DNA of 64,000 nucleotides from positions 1 through 64,000 of the forward strand of contig JAGWAR010000002.1 in NCBI GenBank assembly GCA_021296325.1, read 5' to 3'. This DNA is from Alphaproteobacteria bacterium (GTDB taxonomy: Bacteria > Pseudomonadota > Alphaproteobacteria > GCA-2746255). Positions 20,271 to 31,164 of this stretch are shown in pieces; position 1 is the first letter of the stretch; each line of letters starts with the position of its first letter. The translations under genes were made by a program, and so were the position numbers. Under the pieces are notes generated by a model. The model saw only the letters and a list, made by a program, of their open reading frames with translations. It was not told the origin of the DNA and did no database searches.

Positions 20271-21401
20271 CTAGCCCGGCTTCTTTTCCCGCTGTTCGAG
20301 CCACCAGCCATATTGGCGGGGCCAGAGCGCGAAATCGGGATCGACGCCCAGCTCGCGCGCCGCGTGCAGCGGCCAGTTCGGGTTGAAGAGAAGCTCGCGG
20401 GCAAGCGCCACGAAATCCGCCCGGCCTTCCCGAACGATCGCTTCGGCCTGCACGGCCTCGCGAATAAGCCCGACGGCGACGGTGGCGATGCCGGCCTCCT
20501 TGCGCACGCGTTCCGCAAAGGGCACCTGATAGCCCGGATGCTGCGGGATCGTCATGAGCGAAACGGGCCCGGTCATGCCGCCGGAGGAACAGACGACGGC
20601 ATCGACACCGCGCATCTTCAGGCCACGGGCAAGCTCGACCGTATCGTCCAGCGTCCAGCCACCTTCCGCCCAGTCCGTCGCCGAGCAACGGAAGAAAAGC
20701 GGCCGCTCCTCGGGCCAGGCATCGCGCACGGCTTCGACGACTTCGAAGGCAAAGCGCGTGCGGTTGGCAAGCGGGCCGCCATAGGCGTCCTGCCGCCGGT
20801 TCGAAAGCGGGGAAAGGAACTGGTGAATCAGGAAGCCGTGGCCGCCATAAATCTCGGCGACGTCGAAACCGGCCGACGCGGCGCGGCGGGCGGCAGCATG
20901 AAACGCATGTTTGACCTTTGCGATGCCCGCTTCGTCGAGGGCGTCCGGCACGACCCAGCCTTCGCCGACCGGGATCGCGGAAGGGGCGACCAGGGGCCAC
21001 GGTCCCTCGCCGCGGGCGGCCTCGGCGGGACCGAGCGGGCCCTTGCCTTCCCAGACGCGCTGCTCGCTTCCCTTGCGGCCGCAATGGCTTAGCTGGATGC
21101 CGGCGCGCGCGCCCTGGGCATGGAGGAAACGGGCGATGCGTTCGAGCGGTGGGACGTGATCGTCCGTCCAGATGCCGAGATCGCCGTGGGTACGGCGCCC
21201 GTGCGCCTCGACGGCGGTCGCCTCGGTGAAGACGATGCCGGCACCCCCCAGCGCGAGCCGGCCGAGATGGGCGAAGTGCCAGTCATCCGCCACGCCCTCC
21301 CTGGCGGAATACTGGCTCATCGGGGAGACGACGATGCGGTTTGGTACCGTCACCCCCCGCAGGCGGCAGGGCTTAAAAAGGGCGGAAGCGGACTGGCTCA
21401 T
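20271..21401 (-). CDS. NADH:flavin oxidoreductase, Old Yellow Enzyme family (YqjM/NamA type)
   Basis: FMN-dependent ene-reductase, 376 aa. The (beta/alpha)8 barrel starts LFKPCRLRGVTVPNRIVVSPM. The substrate-binding histidines appear in GIQLSHCGRKG and the FMN/phosphate-binding motifs as HGFLIHQFLSPLSNRRQDAYGG and ALARELLFNPNW. The Trp/Tyr-rich end is typical of the YqjM group. Such enzymes reduce activated C=C bonds or nitro-compounds; the natural substrate is unknown. Start MSQSASALFKP at 21401. It is last in a minus-strand series after msrP (33 nt apart). Confidence 0.92.
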   Translation of the reverse strand: MSQSASALFKPCRLRGVTVPNRIVVSPMSQYSAREGVADDWHFAHLGRLALGGAGIVFTEATAVEAHGRRTHGDLGIWTDDHVPPLERIARFLHAQGARAGIQLSHCGRKGSEQRVWEGKGPLGPAEAARGEGPWPLVAPSAIPVGEGWVVPDALDEAGIAKVKHAFHAAARRAASAGFDVAEIYGGHGFLIHQFLSPLSNRRQDAYGGPLANRTRFAFEVVEAVRDAWPEERPLFFRCSATDWAEGGWTLDDTVELARGLKMRGVDAVVCSSGGMTGPVSLMTIPQHPGYQVPFAERVRKEAGIATVAVGLIREAVQAEAIVREGRADFVALARELLFNPNWPLHAARELGVDPDFALWPRQYGWWLEQREKKPG

Positions 21402-21434
21402 CCGTCGCAATATAAACCAACCGATGGGTCGGAA

Positions 21435-22412
21435 TTACATGTAAAGGGGTTCGCCGCTCAGGCCCGTGTAGAGGTCGGCCACGAATTCCGCATAGCCGTT
21501 GTAGAGCTGGGTCCGCACGATATCGGAGGTACCGAGCACGCGTTCCTGGGACTGGGCCCAGCGCGGATGCGGCACTTCCGGATTAACGTTCGCCCAGAAG
21601 CCGTATTCGCGCGGCGACACTTTTTCCCAGAAGGTTTCGGAGCGTTCGGAGACGAAGGAGAAACGCACGATCGACTTGATCGACTTGAAGCCGTATTTCC
21701 ACGGCACCGCCAGCCGCAAGGGCGCACCGTTCTGGGGCAGCACCGGCTTGCCATAGGCGCCGGTGACCAGGAAGGCGAGCTCGTGCGTCGCCTCCTGCAT
21801 CGTCAACGCCTCGACATAGGGCCAGGGGTACCAGTGCTGTTTCTGGCCGGGCGCCGTCTTCGGGTCGAGGAAGGTTTCCATCATGACGTATTTCGCTTCC
21901 GCCCGGGGCTTGGCGAAATCCACCAGCGCCTTCATGGGAAAGCCGCTCCACGGCACGACCATCGACCACGCCTCGACGCAGCGGTGCCGGTAGATGCGTT
22001 CCTCGAGCGGCATTTTCTTCAGGAGATCATCGATGCCGATCTCGACCGGCTTTTCGACGAGGCCGTCGAGGACGACCGTCCAGGGACGGATCTTCAGCGC
22101 CTGGGCTGCCTCGCTGATCTTCTTGTGGGAGCCGAATTCGTAGAAATTGTTGTAGGTAGTGACGAATTTCTCGCCCGTAATGGCGCGCCCGCCAACGTAG
22201 CGGGGATTGTGTTCGACGGGATAGAGATGCGCGCTCGGGTCCGCCTCGGCGGCGAAGGCGGAGCCGGCGAGCGAAGCCATCAGCGGCGAGGCGGCGGCCA
22301 GGATCGAGCCCGCGGCGATGTCGCGCATGAGCTGGCGCCGGCTGCGGAAGAGGGCCTCCGGGGTGACGGCGCTTGCGGGGAGTTCCCAGTCGCGTCGGGT
22401 GGGTGATGTCAT
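21435..22412 (-). CDS. msrP: Periplasmic methionine sulfoxide reductase, molybdopterin subunit MsrP (YedY)
   Basis: Repairs oxidised methionine in periplasmic proteins with a Mo-pterin cofactor. The 325-aa protein starts at ATG 22412 (MTSPTRRDWELP), which has GGAGAATGG upstream. A Tat-type signal is seen (RSRRQLMRDIAAG, then an Ala-rich helix ending AFAAEA). The molybdenum-binding Cys lies in RHRCVEAWSMVVPWSGFP, and NNFYEFG, KYGFKSIKSIV and WANVNPEVPHPRW are family motifs. The usual heme-b partner MsrQ (YedZ) is not adjacent; flanking genes are an aminotransferase and an ene-reductase. Mo cofactor genes lie about 12 kb away. Confidence 0.95.
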   Translation of the reverse strand: MTSPTRRDWELPASAVTPEALFRSRRQLMRDIAAGSILAAASPLMASLAGSAFAAEADPSAHLYPVEHNPRYVGGRAITGEKFVTTYNNFYEFGSHKKISEAAQALKIRPWTVVLDGLVEKPVEIGIDDLLKKMPLEERIYRHRCVEAWSMVVPWSGFPMKALVDFAKPRAEAKYVMMETFLDPKTAPGQKQHWYPWPYVEALTMQEATHELAFLVTGAYGKPVLPQNGAPLRLAVPWKYGFKSIKSIVRFSFVSERSETFWEKVSPREYGFWANVNPEVPHPRWAQSQERVLGTSDIVRTQLYNGYAEFVADLYTGLSGEPLYM

Positions 22413-22488
22413 CTTGCCATTCTCCGTTGCCTCTTGGGAGAGGTAAAGGGTGGATGGCCGCCTTGCCACTCAACTTCCCGTGACGGGG

Positions 22489-23694
<1,206 letters not shown>

Positions 23695-24501
23695 CTAGCG
23701 TCCCTTGAAGGGGTTGGGCTTGCGTTTCTCCAGGAAGGCAGCGACCGCCTCGCGGTGGTCTTCCGTGTTGTGGCAGATTGCCTGCAGCGCCGAAGAAGTG
23801 TCGAGCAAGTCGTCGAGGCTGGACGTCAGGGCCTGGCGAAGCAGGATTTTCGTGAAGCGAAGCGCCACCTGGGGGCGGGAGGCGATGTGGGCGGCCAGTT
23901 CAAAGGCGCGGGGAAGCAGCCGGTCCGGTTCCAGGCATTCGAGGGCGAGGCCGATGTCGGCGGCCTCCCTGCCATCGACGACGCGCCCGGTGAAGAGAAG
24001 TTCCGCCGCGCGCTGGGTGTTCACGAGGCGCGAAAGCGCCCAGGTCCCGCCATCCCCGGAAATGATTCCGAGATTGATAAAGGCTTCCGAAAACTTCGCC
24101 TCGGTCGAGGCCAGCACGATGTCGCAGAAAAGCGCCAGATCGCAGCCGGCGCCGATCGCCGGCCCCTGCACGGCGGCGATCGTCGGCACGTTGAGGGCGT
24201 GGAGCGCCTTCGGCAGGCGCTGGATGCCGAGCACGTATTTCTTCTGGAGCACGCCCGGCCCGCCGCCATAGGGCCCTTCCGGATCGGCAATCTCGCGCAG
24301 GTTGCCGCCAGCGGAAAAGGAGCTGCCCTCGGCCGAAAGGATGAGCACGCGCGCGTCCGAGCCGGTCTCGACCCGGTGCAGCACGTCGAGCATCTCTTCG
24401 ACGAGGCCGCCGACGGCAAGCGCGTTGCGGGTGTCGTCCCGAGCCAGCACCAGGTGGCCGATGCCGTCTTTTACAGAGAATTTCACATGTTCATAGGACA
24501 T
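23695..24501 (-). CDS. Enoyl-CoA hydratase/isomerase family protein
   Basis: A 268-aa crotonase-fold protein. The oxyanion-hole segments are FSAGGNLREI and PAIGAGCDLALFCDIVLAS. The first catalytic Glu of the hydratases would fall near the region EAFINLGIISGDGGTWAL, where a Glu precedes AFINLG and an Asp is present in GDGG. The substrate is not predictable; it could serve beta-oxidation or another CoA-ester pathway. Start ATG 24501 (MSYEHVKFSVKDG) has GGAGGCGCTC upstream. It is the first gene of the minus-strand series and is divergent from uvrB. Confidence 0.88.
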   Translation of the reverse strand: MSYEHVKFSVKDGIGHLVLARDDTRNALAVGGLVEEMLDVLHRVETGSDARVLILSAEGSSFSAGGNLREIADPEGPYGGGPGVLQKKYVLGIQRLPKALHALNVPTIAAVQGPAIGAGCDLALFCDIVLASTEAKFSEAFINLGIISGDGGTWALSRLVNTQRAAELLFTGRVVDGREAADIGLALECLEPDRLLPRAFELAAHIASRPQVALRFTKILLRQALTSSLDDLLDTSSALQAICHNTEDHREAVAAFLEKRKPNPFKGR

Positions 24502-24625
24502 ATCCGGAGGCGCTCCTGAAAAAAGGTAGGGTGAATGGCCCGCGCCAGTTTAGCGGGCCTCCCCCGCCCGTGCCACCTGCCGCGAGGGGGTGGCAAGGAA
24601 AGGGGCAAGGCGCCTAAAGTGAGCC

Positions 24626-26761
24626 ATGCGCAACGACATCACACCGCTTGCGCCGGAGGCCCCGCCGCCAGAGGCGGAACGGCCTTTGCGCGTGGTTTCC
24701 GACTTCGAGCCGGCCGGCAACCAGCCGGAAGCGATCACCGAGCTGGTTAGCGGCGTCCGGGCCGGCGAACGCGAGCAGGTGCTGCTGGGCGTTACCGGTT
24801 CCGGCAAGACCTTCACGATGGCTCATGTCATCGAGAGCGTGCAGCGCCCGGCGTTGATCATCGCGCCGAACAAGACGCTGGCCGCCCAGTTGTACAGCGA
24901 GATGAAGGCCTTCTTCCCCGACAACGCCGTCGAATATTTCGTCTCCTACTACGACTACTACCAGCCGGAAGCCTACGTGCCGCGGTCGGACACCTATATC
25001 GAGAAGGACGCCTCGATCAACGAACAGATCGACCGCATGCGCCATTCGGCGACGCGCGCCGTGCTGGAGCGCCGGGACGTCATTGTCGTCGCCAGCGTTT
25101 CCTGCATCTACGGCATCGGCACGGTGGAGTCCTATTCGCGCATGGTGATCGACGTGCGGGAAGGAATGAACCTCGAGCGTAACGATTTCCTGCGCCGCCT
25201 CGTCGAGCTTCAGTACCGGCGGAACGACGTCGACTTTCACCGCGGCACGTTTCGGGTGCGCGGCGATTCGGTCGAACTGTTTCCCGCCCATCTGGAAGAC
25301 CGGGCGTGGCGCGTCTCGCTGTTCGGCGACGAGGTCGAGACGCTGACGGAGTTCGATCCCCTGACCGGCGAGAAGACGGACCGGCTGGCGGGCGTCCGCA
25401 TCTATCCGAACAGCCACTACGTGACGCCGCGCCCGACGATGCAGCAGGCGATCAAGGAAATTCGGGTGGATTTGAAACGGCGCCTCGAGGCGTTCACCGC
25501 CGAGGGCAAGTTTCTGGAAGCCCAGCGCCTTGAGGAACGCACGACCTTCGATCTGGAAATGATGGAAACGGTCGGCACCTGCGCCGGCATCGAAAACTAT
25601 TCCCGCTATCTGACCGGGCGCGAGCCCGGCGAGCCGCCGCCAACGCTGTTTGAGTATCTGGCGCAAGATGCGCTTTTGATCGTGGACGAAAGCCACGTCA
25701 CCGTGCCCCAGCTTGGCGGCATGTACCGCGGCGACTTCCGGCGAAAATCGACGCTGGCGGAATACGGTTTTCGGCTTCCCTCCTGCATCGACAACCGGCC
25801 GCTGAAATTCGAGGAATGGGATCGCATGCGGCCCCAGACCCTGTTCGTGTCGGCCACGCCGGGCTCCTGGGAAATGGAGCGCACGGCCGGCACCTTCGTC
25901 GAACAGGTCATCCGCCCGACCGGGCTGATGGACCCGCCGGTCAGCGTGCGGCCCGTCGAGACCCAGGTCGACGACCTCCTGGCCGAATGCCGGGAATGCG
26001 CGGACAAGGGCCAGCGCGTGCTGGTGACGACGCTGACGAAACGGATGGCGGAGGATCTGACGGAATATATGCACGAGGCCGGCCTTCGCGTGCGCTATCT
26101 CCATTCCGACATCGACACGCTGGAGCGCGTCGAGATCATTCGCGACCTGAGGCTTGGCGCCTTCGACGTGCTGGTCGGCATCAATTTGCTGCGTGAGGGC
26201 CTCGACATTCCGGAATGCGCACTGGTGGCGATCCTGGACGCCGACAAGGAAGGATTCCTGCGATCGAAGACGTCCCTCATCCAGACGATCGGGCGCGCCG
26301 CGCGCAACGTGGATGGGCGCGTCATTCTTTACGCGGACACCATGACGGAATCGATGACGAAGGCGATCGATGAGACGGACCGGCGGCGCGCCAAGCAGGA
26401 AGCCTACAACACCGAACACGGCATCACGCCGGCAAGCATTCGCAAATCCATCGGCGAGGTGCTGCAAAGCGTTTACGAGCAGGACCACGTCACCGTCGAA
26501 CTGGAGGAAGGCGAACATCTCGTCGGTGGCAATCTGCAGGCCCACCTCGCCCATCTCGAGAAACGGATGCGGGAGGCGGCGGCGGATCTGGAATTCGAGG
26601 AAGCGGCGCGGCTGCGCGACGAAATGCACCGTCTCGAGGGACGCGATCTGGAAATTCCGGGCCGTGCGCTCGACGCCAGGACGCTGCCGGGCGGGCCCGG
26701 CGCCCATCCCCGCGCCGCCAAACGCAAGCGGAAATCAAAAAGCCGGTCCCGCCGGCCCTAA
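24626..26761 (+). CDS. uvrB: Excinuclease ABC subunit B
   Basis: Damage-verifying helicase-like subunit of nucleotide excision repair. The 711-aa protein shows Walker [11 protein letters not shown], the beta-hairpin region [21 protein letters not shown], the Walker B segment [13 protein letters not shown], helicase motifs ([17 protein letters not shown]) and the UvrC-binding UVR domain near the C terminus ([23 protein letters not shown]). A basic [13 protein letters not shown] tail ends it. I see no alphaproteobacterial SOS box (GTTC-N7-GTTC) upstream. Its stop overlaps the convergent Kef gene by 4 nt. Confidence 0.97.
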   Translation: MRNDITPLAPEAPPPEAERPLRVVSDFEPAGNQPEAITELVSGVRAGEREQVLLGVTGSGKTFTMAHVIESVQRPALIIAPNKTLAAQLYSEMKAFFPDNAVEYFVSYYDYYQPEAYVPRSDTYIEKDASINEQIDRMRHSATRAVLERRDVIVVASVSCIYGIGTVESYSRMVIDVREGMNLERNDFLRRLVELQYRRNDVDFHRGTFRVRGDSVELFPAHLEDRAWRVSLFGDEVETLTEFDPLTGEKTDRLAGVRIYPNSHYVTPRPTMQQAIKEIRVDLKRRLEAFTAEGKFLEAQRLEERTTFDLEMMETVGTCAGIENYSRYLTGREPGEPPPTLFEYLAQDALLIVDESHVTVPQLGGMYRGDFRRKSTLAEYGFRLPSCIDNRPLKFEEWDRMRPQTLFVSATPGSWEMERTAGTFVEQVIRPTGLMDPPVSVRPVETQVDDLLAECRECADKGQRVLVTTLTKRMAEDLTEYMHEAGLRVRYLHSDIDTLERVEIIRDLRLGAFDVLVGINLLREGLDIPECALVAILDADKEGFLRSKTSLIQTIGRAARNVDGRVILYADTMTESMTKAIDETDRRRAKQEAYNTEHGITPASIRKSIGEVLQSVYEQDHVTVELEEGEHLVGGNLQAHLAHLEKRMREAAADLEFEEAARLRDEMHRLEGRDLEIPGRALDARTLPGGPGAHPRAAKRKRKSKSRSRRP

Positions 26762-28500
26762 GAAGCGGGCGTTTCCTTCGCCGCCTGGCGGGAGCTGCCG
26801 GGGGGCTGAATCTGGTTTGCGAAGGAGGCGTAGTTGTCGGCCCGCGCCTCTTCCATCAGGCGGTTGATATCCTCTTCCGAGGCACCGGAGGCGCGCAGCA
26901 CGGTGCCGGCCAGCTGCAGACTGGCCTCCATCGTTTCCGACACGGCGGCCGTGGCCCCGGCCGCCTCGAGCGCGCGGCCGTGCCGGTAGTCGTGGGCGCG
27001 CACGACGATCGGCAGTTCCGGGAAATGACGACGCAGCTGCGCCAGCGTCTGTTCCGCCGCCTGGACGCCGCTGACCGCGATCAGCGCCGCCAGCGCGCGG
27101 GAGGCACCGGCCGCCTGAAGGACGTCCCGCCGGCTGACGTCCCCGAAAAAGACCGGTAATTCCTGGGCCCGCCAGACGGCCACGTTCTGGGCGTCCATGT
27201 CGACCGCGATGTAGGGGATGCCCTGTTCCGTGAGCAGGCGGGCCACCGTCTGCCCCTGGCGGCCAAAACCGGCGATGATGACGTGGCCGCGCAGGCGTTC
27301 GGTTTCTTCCGAGATCTCTTCGAGTTCGGGTTCGGGCGCGGCGACCATCGCCTTCGAAAGCCAGGCGCCGAGCAGCGCCAACAGGGGCGTCAGCGCCATC
27401 GTCAGCGAGACGGCCGCCAGCAGAAGCTGGGCCGTCGCCTCCGGCAGCACGCCGCCCTGCATGCCGGCAGCGAACAGGACGAAGGCAAACTCGCCGCCCT
27501 GGGCCAGCAGCAGGCCGACGCGCAGGCTGCGGAACCACGGATAGGCAAAGGCGCGGCAAAGCAGCGTGATGAAGAACGTCTTGACCAGCAAAATCGTCGT
27601 CACCAGCACGCCGACGACGGCCAGGTTTTCCAGAATGAACGGCAGGTCGATCAGCATGCCGACGGTCATGAAGAAAAGACCGAGGAAGATGGCGCGAAGG
27701 GGCTGGATGTCGGCGGCGACGTGGTGACGGTATTCCGTCTCGGCCAGCATCATCCCGGCGAGAAAGGCGCCCAGCGCCATGGAGATGCCGACCTGTTCCG
27801 TCGCCCAGCCGATGCCAAGCACGATCAAGAGCGTCATGGCGGACAGGATTTCCGGATTCGCCGTCGAGGCGATCACCCGGTAGATCGGGCGCAGCAGCAA
27901 GCGGCCGACGATGAAGATCGCGACCAGCGCCAGCGCCGCCTTCACCGCGGTCACCCCCAGCACCATCGGAATGGACGCCGCGTCCCCGCCGAGCGTGCCG
28001 GCAAGCAGCAGCAGCGGTCCCACCGCCAGGTCCTGGAACAGCAGCACGCCGAAGGCGGTGCGCCCGACCCGGTTGGCAAGCTCGCCGCGCTCGACCAGAA
28101 TCTGCACGACCAGCGCCGTCGACGACAGCGCCAGCCCCGCTCCGATCAAAATCGCCGCCGGGATCGTTTCCCCCCACCACACCGCCAGCCCGCCCAGCGC
28201 CACGCCGCAGAGAACGACCTGGGTGGTGCCGAGCCCGAACACCAGCCGCGCCATGACGCGCAACCGTTCGACCGAAAGCTCGAGCCCGATCATGAAAAGA
28301 AGGAAGACGACGCCGAACTTGGCCAGCGTCTCGATGCCCTTGACGTCGTCCAGAAGGGCGAAGCCATAGGGCCCGATCAGGGCGCCGGCGACGAGGTAAC
28401 CGAGGATGGGGCTTAGACGGAAGCGCTGGGCGATCGGGACGACGAGAACGGCGGCAACGAGCAGAAAGAGAATGTCGAGGAGAAAGCCCGATTCTGGCAT
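26758..28500 (-). CDS. Kef-type monovalent cation/proton antiporter (CPA2) with RCK N domain
   Basis: A 580-aa inner-membrane transporter. The N-terminal two-thirds is a 12-13 helix Na+/H+ exchanger domain (e.g. [51 protein letters not shown]). The C-terminal third is a TrkA-N/RCK nucleotide-binding domain with [17 protein letters not shown] and an acidic AVDMDAQN. It resembles KefB/KefC, which export K+ under electrophile control, but the ancillary KefF/KefG gene is absent, so specificity is uncertain. ATG 28500 ([14 protein letters not shown]) with GGAGG upstream is preferred; the track start at 29052 is a shadow of caxA. Confidence 0.93.
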   Translation of the reverse strand: MPESGFLLDILFLLVAAVLVVPIAQRFRLSPILGYLVAGALIGPYGFALLDDVKGIETLAKFGVVFLLFMIGLELSVERLRVMARLVFGLGTTQVVLCGVALGGLAVWWGETIPAAILIGAGLALSSTALVVQILVERGELANRVGRTAFGVLLFQDLAVGPLLLLAGTLGGDAASIPMVLGVTAVKAALALVAIFIVGRLLLRPIYRVIASTANPEILSAMTLLIVLGIGWATEQVGISMALGAFLAGMMLAETEYRHHVAADIQPLRAIFLGLFFMTVGMLIDLPFILENLAVVGVLVTTILLVKTFFITLLCRAFAYPWFRSLRVGLLLAQGGEFAFVLFAAGMQGGVLPEATAQLLLAAVSLTMALTPLLALLGAWLSKAMVAAPEPELEEISEETERLRGHVIIAGFGRQGQTVARLLTEQGIPYIAVDMDAQNVAVWRAQELPVFFGDVSRRDVLQAAGASRALAALIAVSGVQAAEQTLAQLRRHFPELPIVVRAHDYRHGRALEAAGATAAVSETMEASLQLAGTVLRASGASEEDINRLMEEARADNYASFANQIQPPGSSRQAAKETPAS

Positions 28501-28645
28501 CCTTTGCCGCGCCTCCTGTCCCGCCCATGCGGGATCTTTAACGTTTGAATGTAACGATGGTGGCCCGGAACTCCAAGGGTCCCTTCGCGCCGCGCCGGGG
28601 GCCATGCTAAAGAAGGGTGGCGCGGTTGCAAAATGGCGGAAAGAC

Positions 28646-29614
28646 ATGATCTGGCTTGAAACGGCGTTCGGCTTCGTCCTGCTTTTCGCGGGCGGCGAAT
28701 TCGTGGTGCGCAGCGCCGTCGGCCTCGCCCACCGGCTTCGCGTCCGCCCGGCCCTGATCGGGTTGACCGCCGTGGCCATGGGCACGTCGCTTCCGGAAGT
28801 GTTCGTAAGCTTGAAGGCGGCCCTGATCGGCGCGCCCGCCATTGCCATCGGCAACGTGGTGGGCAGCAACATCGCCAACGTGCTGCTTGTGGTCGGGGCG
28901 AGCGGTCTGTTGACCACGATTGCCTTCGGGCGCGGGCTTCTGAAACGGGACGGCGTCGCCGTCATCGTTGCCACCCTGGTCTTTCTTGCCGTCGCCGCGA
29001 CGGGAGAGATTAGCCGGCCGGTGGCCGGCGCGTTCCTGGCGAGCCTGATCATCTACATCGTTCTTTGCTACCGCATGGAACGCAGGGATGCGGCGATGGC
29101 CGATCTGCACGCCCGCGAGGCGGCGGAGTTTGCGGACCTGCGCCCGCTTTGGCAGAACCTCGTGATGCTGGCCTTCGGCTTTTCCGGCGTCTTGCTTGGC
29201 GCCGAGCTTCTGATCACGGGCGCCGTCGAGATCGCGCGCCTGGCCGGCCTTTCGGAGGCGGTGATCGGGCTGACGCTGGTCGCCATCGGCACCTCGCTGC
29301 CGGAAATGGCGACCTCGGCCATTGCCGCCTGGCGCGGCCATGGCGACGTGGCGATGGCGAACATCCTGGGCAGCAATTTGTTCAACCTGCTTGGCATTCT
29401 CGGCGTGGTGGGCCTGGTGGTGCCCTTGCCGGTGCCGGAGGAAATCGTCCGTTTCGACAACTGGGCCATGCTCGGCGTCACCCTTGCCTTCGTCTGGCTG
29501 GCCGTGCGCGGCAGCGGATTTTCGCGCCCGCTTTGCGGGCTTTTCCTGCTGGCCTATGGCGTCTATCTCGCCACCCAGTTCGTCGGGTTTTCCGGCGTCG
29601 AGCTCGCCGGCTAG
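28646..29614 (+). CDS. Calcium/cation antiporter (CaCA family, YrbG/CaxA-like)
   Basis: A 322-aa exchanger of the CaCA superfamily. It has two inverted halves of about five helices each, carrying the alpha-repeats: GLTAVAMGTSLPEVFVSL with GNVVGSNIANVLLVVG, and GLTLVAIGTSLPEMATS with ANILGSNLFNLLGILG. These acidic GTSLPE motifs bind Ca2+ in relatives; bacterial members exchange Ca2+ for Na+ or H+. The ATG at 28646 (MIWLETAFGF) has GGCGGAAAG upstream, while the track ORF begins far upstream in the divergent antiporter region. The gene is divergent from the Kef-type gene. Confidence 0.92.
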   Translation: MIWLETAFGFVLLFAGGEFVVRSAVGLAHRLRVRPALIGLTAVAMGTSLPEVFVSLKAALIGAPAIAIGNVVGSNIANVLLVVGASGLLTTIAFGRGLLKRDGVAVIVATLVFLAVAATGEISRPVAGAFLASLIIYIVLCYRMERRDAAMADLHAREAAEFADLRPLWQNLVMLAFGFSGVLLGAELLITGAVEIARLAGLSEAVIGLTLVAIGTSLPEMATSAIAAWRGHGDVAMANILGSNLFNLLGILGVVGLVVPLPVPEEIVRFDNWAMLGVTLAFVWLAVRGSGFSRPLCGLFLLAYGVYLATQFVGFSGVELAG

Positions 29615-29659
29615 GGGGGTGCGCTTGCGAATCCCCGCGCGCTCGCGCATCCTCGAGCG

Positions 29660-30430
29660 ATGACGGATGCAACCCACAAGACCGCGTTGATCACCGGTGC
29701 TGCGCAGCGGATCGGCCGGGCCATCGCGCTGGACCTCGCCCGGCATGGCTGGCGCATCGGCGTCCACTACTACCAGTCGCCAGACGCCGCCCAGGCCGTG
29801 GCCGAGGCGATCCGGGAGGCCGGTTCCGAGGCCGTGCTGCTGGAGGCGGACCTCGCCAGGGAAACGGCGACGGCGGACCTCGTGGCGAAGGCGGTGGCGG
29901 CGCTGGGCCCGCTGGGCCTGCTCGTCAACAACGCCTCCGTCTTCGAGCTCGACACGGTGGAAAGCGCGACGCGCCAGTCCTGGGACGATCACCTGGAGGT
30001 CAATCTGCGCGCTCCCTTCGTGCTGGCCCAGGCCTTTGCGAAAAGCCTGCCGCCGGAAGCCCGCGGCAACATCGTCAACCTGGTCGACCAGCGGGTCTGG
30101 AACCTGACGCCGCACTTTGTTTCCTACACGCTGAGCAAGGCCGGGCTGTGGACCCTGACCCAGACGATGGCGCTGGCGCTGGCGCCGCGCATCCGGGTGA
30201 ACGCCATCGGCCCCGGCCCGACGCTGCCCTCGCCCCGGCAAAGCGAGGCCGAGTTCGCCCGCCAGGCGGCGCGGATGCCGCTTGGGCGCGGCACAACGCC
30301 GGAGGAGATATGCGACGCGCTTCGTTTTCTGCTTGCCGCTCCGGCCGTGACCGGGCAAATGATTGCGCTGGACGGCGGGCAGCATCTCGGTTGGGCCCAA
30401 GGGCCCGCCGACGGCACCGGACCGGAATAG
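29660..30430 (+). CDS. Short-chain dehydrogenase, pteridine-reductase-like (FolM/PTR1 type)
   Basis: A 256-aa SDR. The cofactor motif is ITGAAQRIGRAIA, which fits TGX3RXG, a variant typical of pteridine reductases (PTR1, FolM) and suited to NADPH. NNAS and the catalytic YTLSK are present, preceded by NLVDQRVWNLTPHF. The gene stands 17 nt before folB, so a role in dihydropterin or dihydrofolate reduction is likely. FolM in E. coli makes tetrahydromonapterin and can act as a minor DHF reductase. Substrate is inferred from motif and neighbour only. Confidence 0.82.
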   Translation: MTDATHKTALITGAAQRIGRAIALDLARHGWRIGVHYYQSPDAAQAVAEAIREAGSEAVLLEADLARETATADLVAKAVAALGPLGLLVNNASVFELDTVESATRQSWDDHLEVNLRAPFVLAQAFAKSLPPEARGNIVNLVDQRVWNLTPHFVSYTLSKAGLWTLTQTMALALAPRIRVNAIGPGPTLPSPRQSEAEFARQAARMPLGRGTTPEEICDALRFLLAAPAVTGQMIALDGGQHLGWAQGPADGTGPE

Positions 30431-30447
30431 GAACCGCGACGCGAAAG

Positions 30448-30876
30448 ATGGCGCAACTCACCCTCATCCAGCCGAAACCCCAGGTCGAACCGGCCAAGCC
30501 GCTTCGCCAGGTTTTCGTCCGCGATTTCGTGCTGGCCTGCCAGATCGGCGTCCATCGCCACGAACAGGGACGCAAACAGCGCGTGCGGATCAACGTCGAC
30601 CTCGCCGTCGAGGAAAACGACGCCGCCGCCGAGGACCGGCTCGAGGGGGTCGTCTGCTATGAGAAGATCGTCGCAGGCTGCCGGGCCATCGCGGCGGCCG
30701 GCCACCTCAATCTGGTGGAAACCTTCGCCGAGCGGATCGCCGCGCTTTGCCTGACGGACACCCGCGTCGCGGAAGCCCGCATACGCGTCGAAAAGCTGGA
30801 CGTCTTCGCGGACGTCGGCAGCGTCGGCGTCGAGATCACCCGCACCCGATCGGGGACGGGTCAATCCAACAATTAA
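30448..30876 (+). CDS. folB: Dihydroneopterin aldolase
   Basis: Converts 7,8-dihydroneopterin to 6-hydroxymethyl-dihydropterin plus glycolaldehyde in folate synthesis. The 142-aa protein contains the core VFVRDFVLACQIGVHRHEQG, the catalytic-site region VVCYEKIV, HLNLVETFAERIAALCL with the conserved Glu, and the C-terminal Lys segment VRIEKLD-like (IRVEKLDVFADVGSVGVEI). It has about 20 extra residues before the core. ATG 30448 gives the expected length. It follows the FolM-like SDR in the same operon. Confidence 0.93.
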   Translation: MAQLTLIQPKPQVEPAKPLRQVFVRDFVLACQIGVHRHEQGRKQRVRINVDLAVEENDAAAEDRLEGVVCYEKIVAGCRAIAAAGHLNLVETFAERIAALCLTDTRVAEARIRVEKLDVFADVGSVGVEITRTRSGTGQSNN

Positions 30877-31099
30877 ACCAACGCTTTACTGCAAACACCT
30901 GAAGCCAGAGTTGTGCACAGGGGCGAAGCCTTCGCTTCGGCGTTAACAAATGTGCCGCGGTCACAAACGCTTAATCGAACGGCAAACATTTCCTCTTTAC
31001 GAATCAGATCATTAACGATGATTTCACCCCGGGCAACCGCCATCGAACCGCCCGCAGCGATGCGGATTCGCCTAAATTTCGGGCATGTCATCCTCAAAC

Positions 31100-31122
31100 T
31101 TATCCACAGCTTTGGTGGATAA
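31100..31122. promoter_or_regulatory. Inverted pair of DnaA-box sequences upstream of uvrC
   Basis: The 288-nt spacer between folB and uvrC is noticeably richer in A+T than its surroundings. It contains TTATCCACA (31100-31108), a perfect DnaA box, facing TTATCCACC on the other strand (31114-31122), together an 8-bp inverted repeat. A box-like TTGTGCACA lies at 30911-30919. A weak uvrC -10 (TATACT, 31141-31146) follows. No ORF in this spacer is convincing. Confidence 0.55.
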
Positions 31123-31164
31123 TTCCCCGTCGCCATATCTTATACTTCTTCTAAGAAAACCCGG

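Noticed and set aside
24502-24625. LexA (SOS) box before uvrB, and likewise before uvrC
   Set aside because: No GTTC-N7-GTTC or its complement is visible in either upstream region.
24614-26707. 697-aa minus-strand ORF opposite uvrB
   Set aside because: Antisense shadow of a clear UvrB gene.
30873-31136. Minus-strand ORF in the folB-uvrC spacer
   Set aside because: The spacer is A+T-rich with regulatory motifs; the ORF has no SD or similarity that I recognise.
30877-31164. Chromosomal origin of replication
   Set aside because: Only two or three DnaA-box sequences and no typical origin neighbours (such as hemE or dnaA); kept only as a regulatory site.
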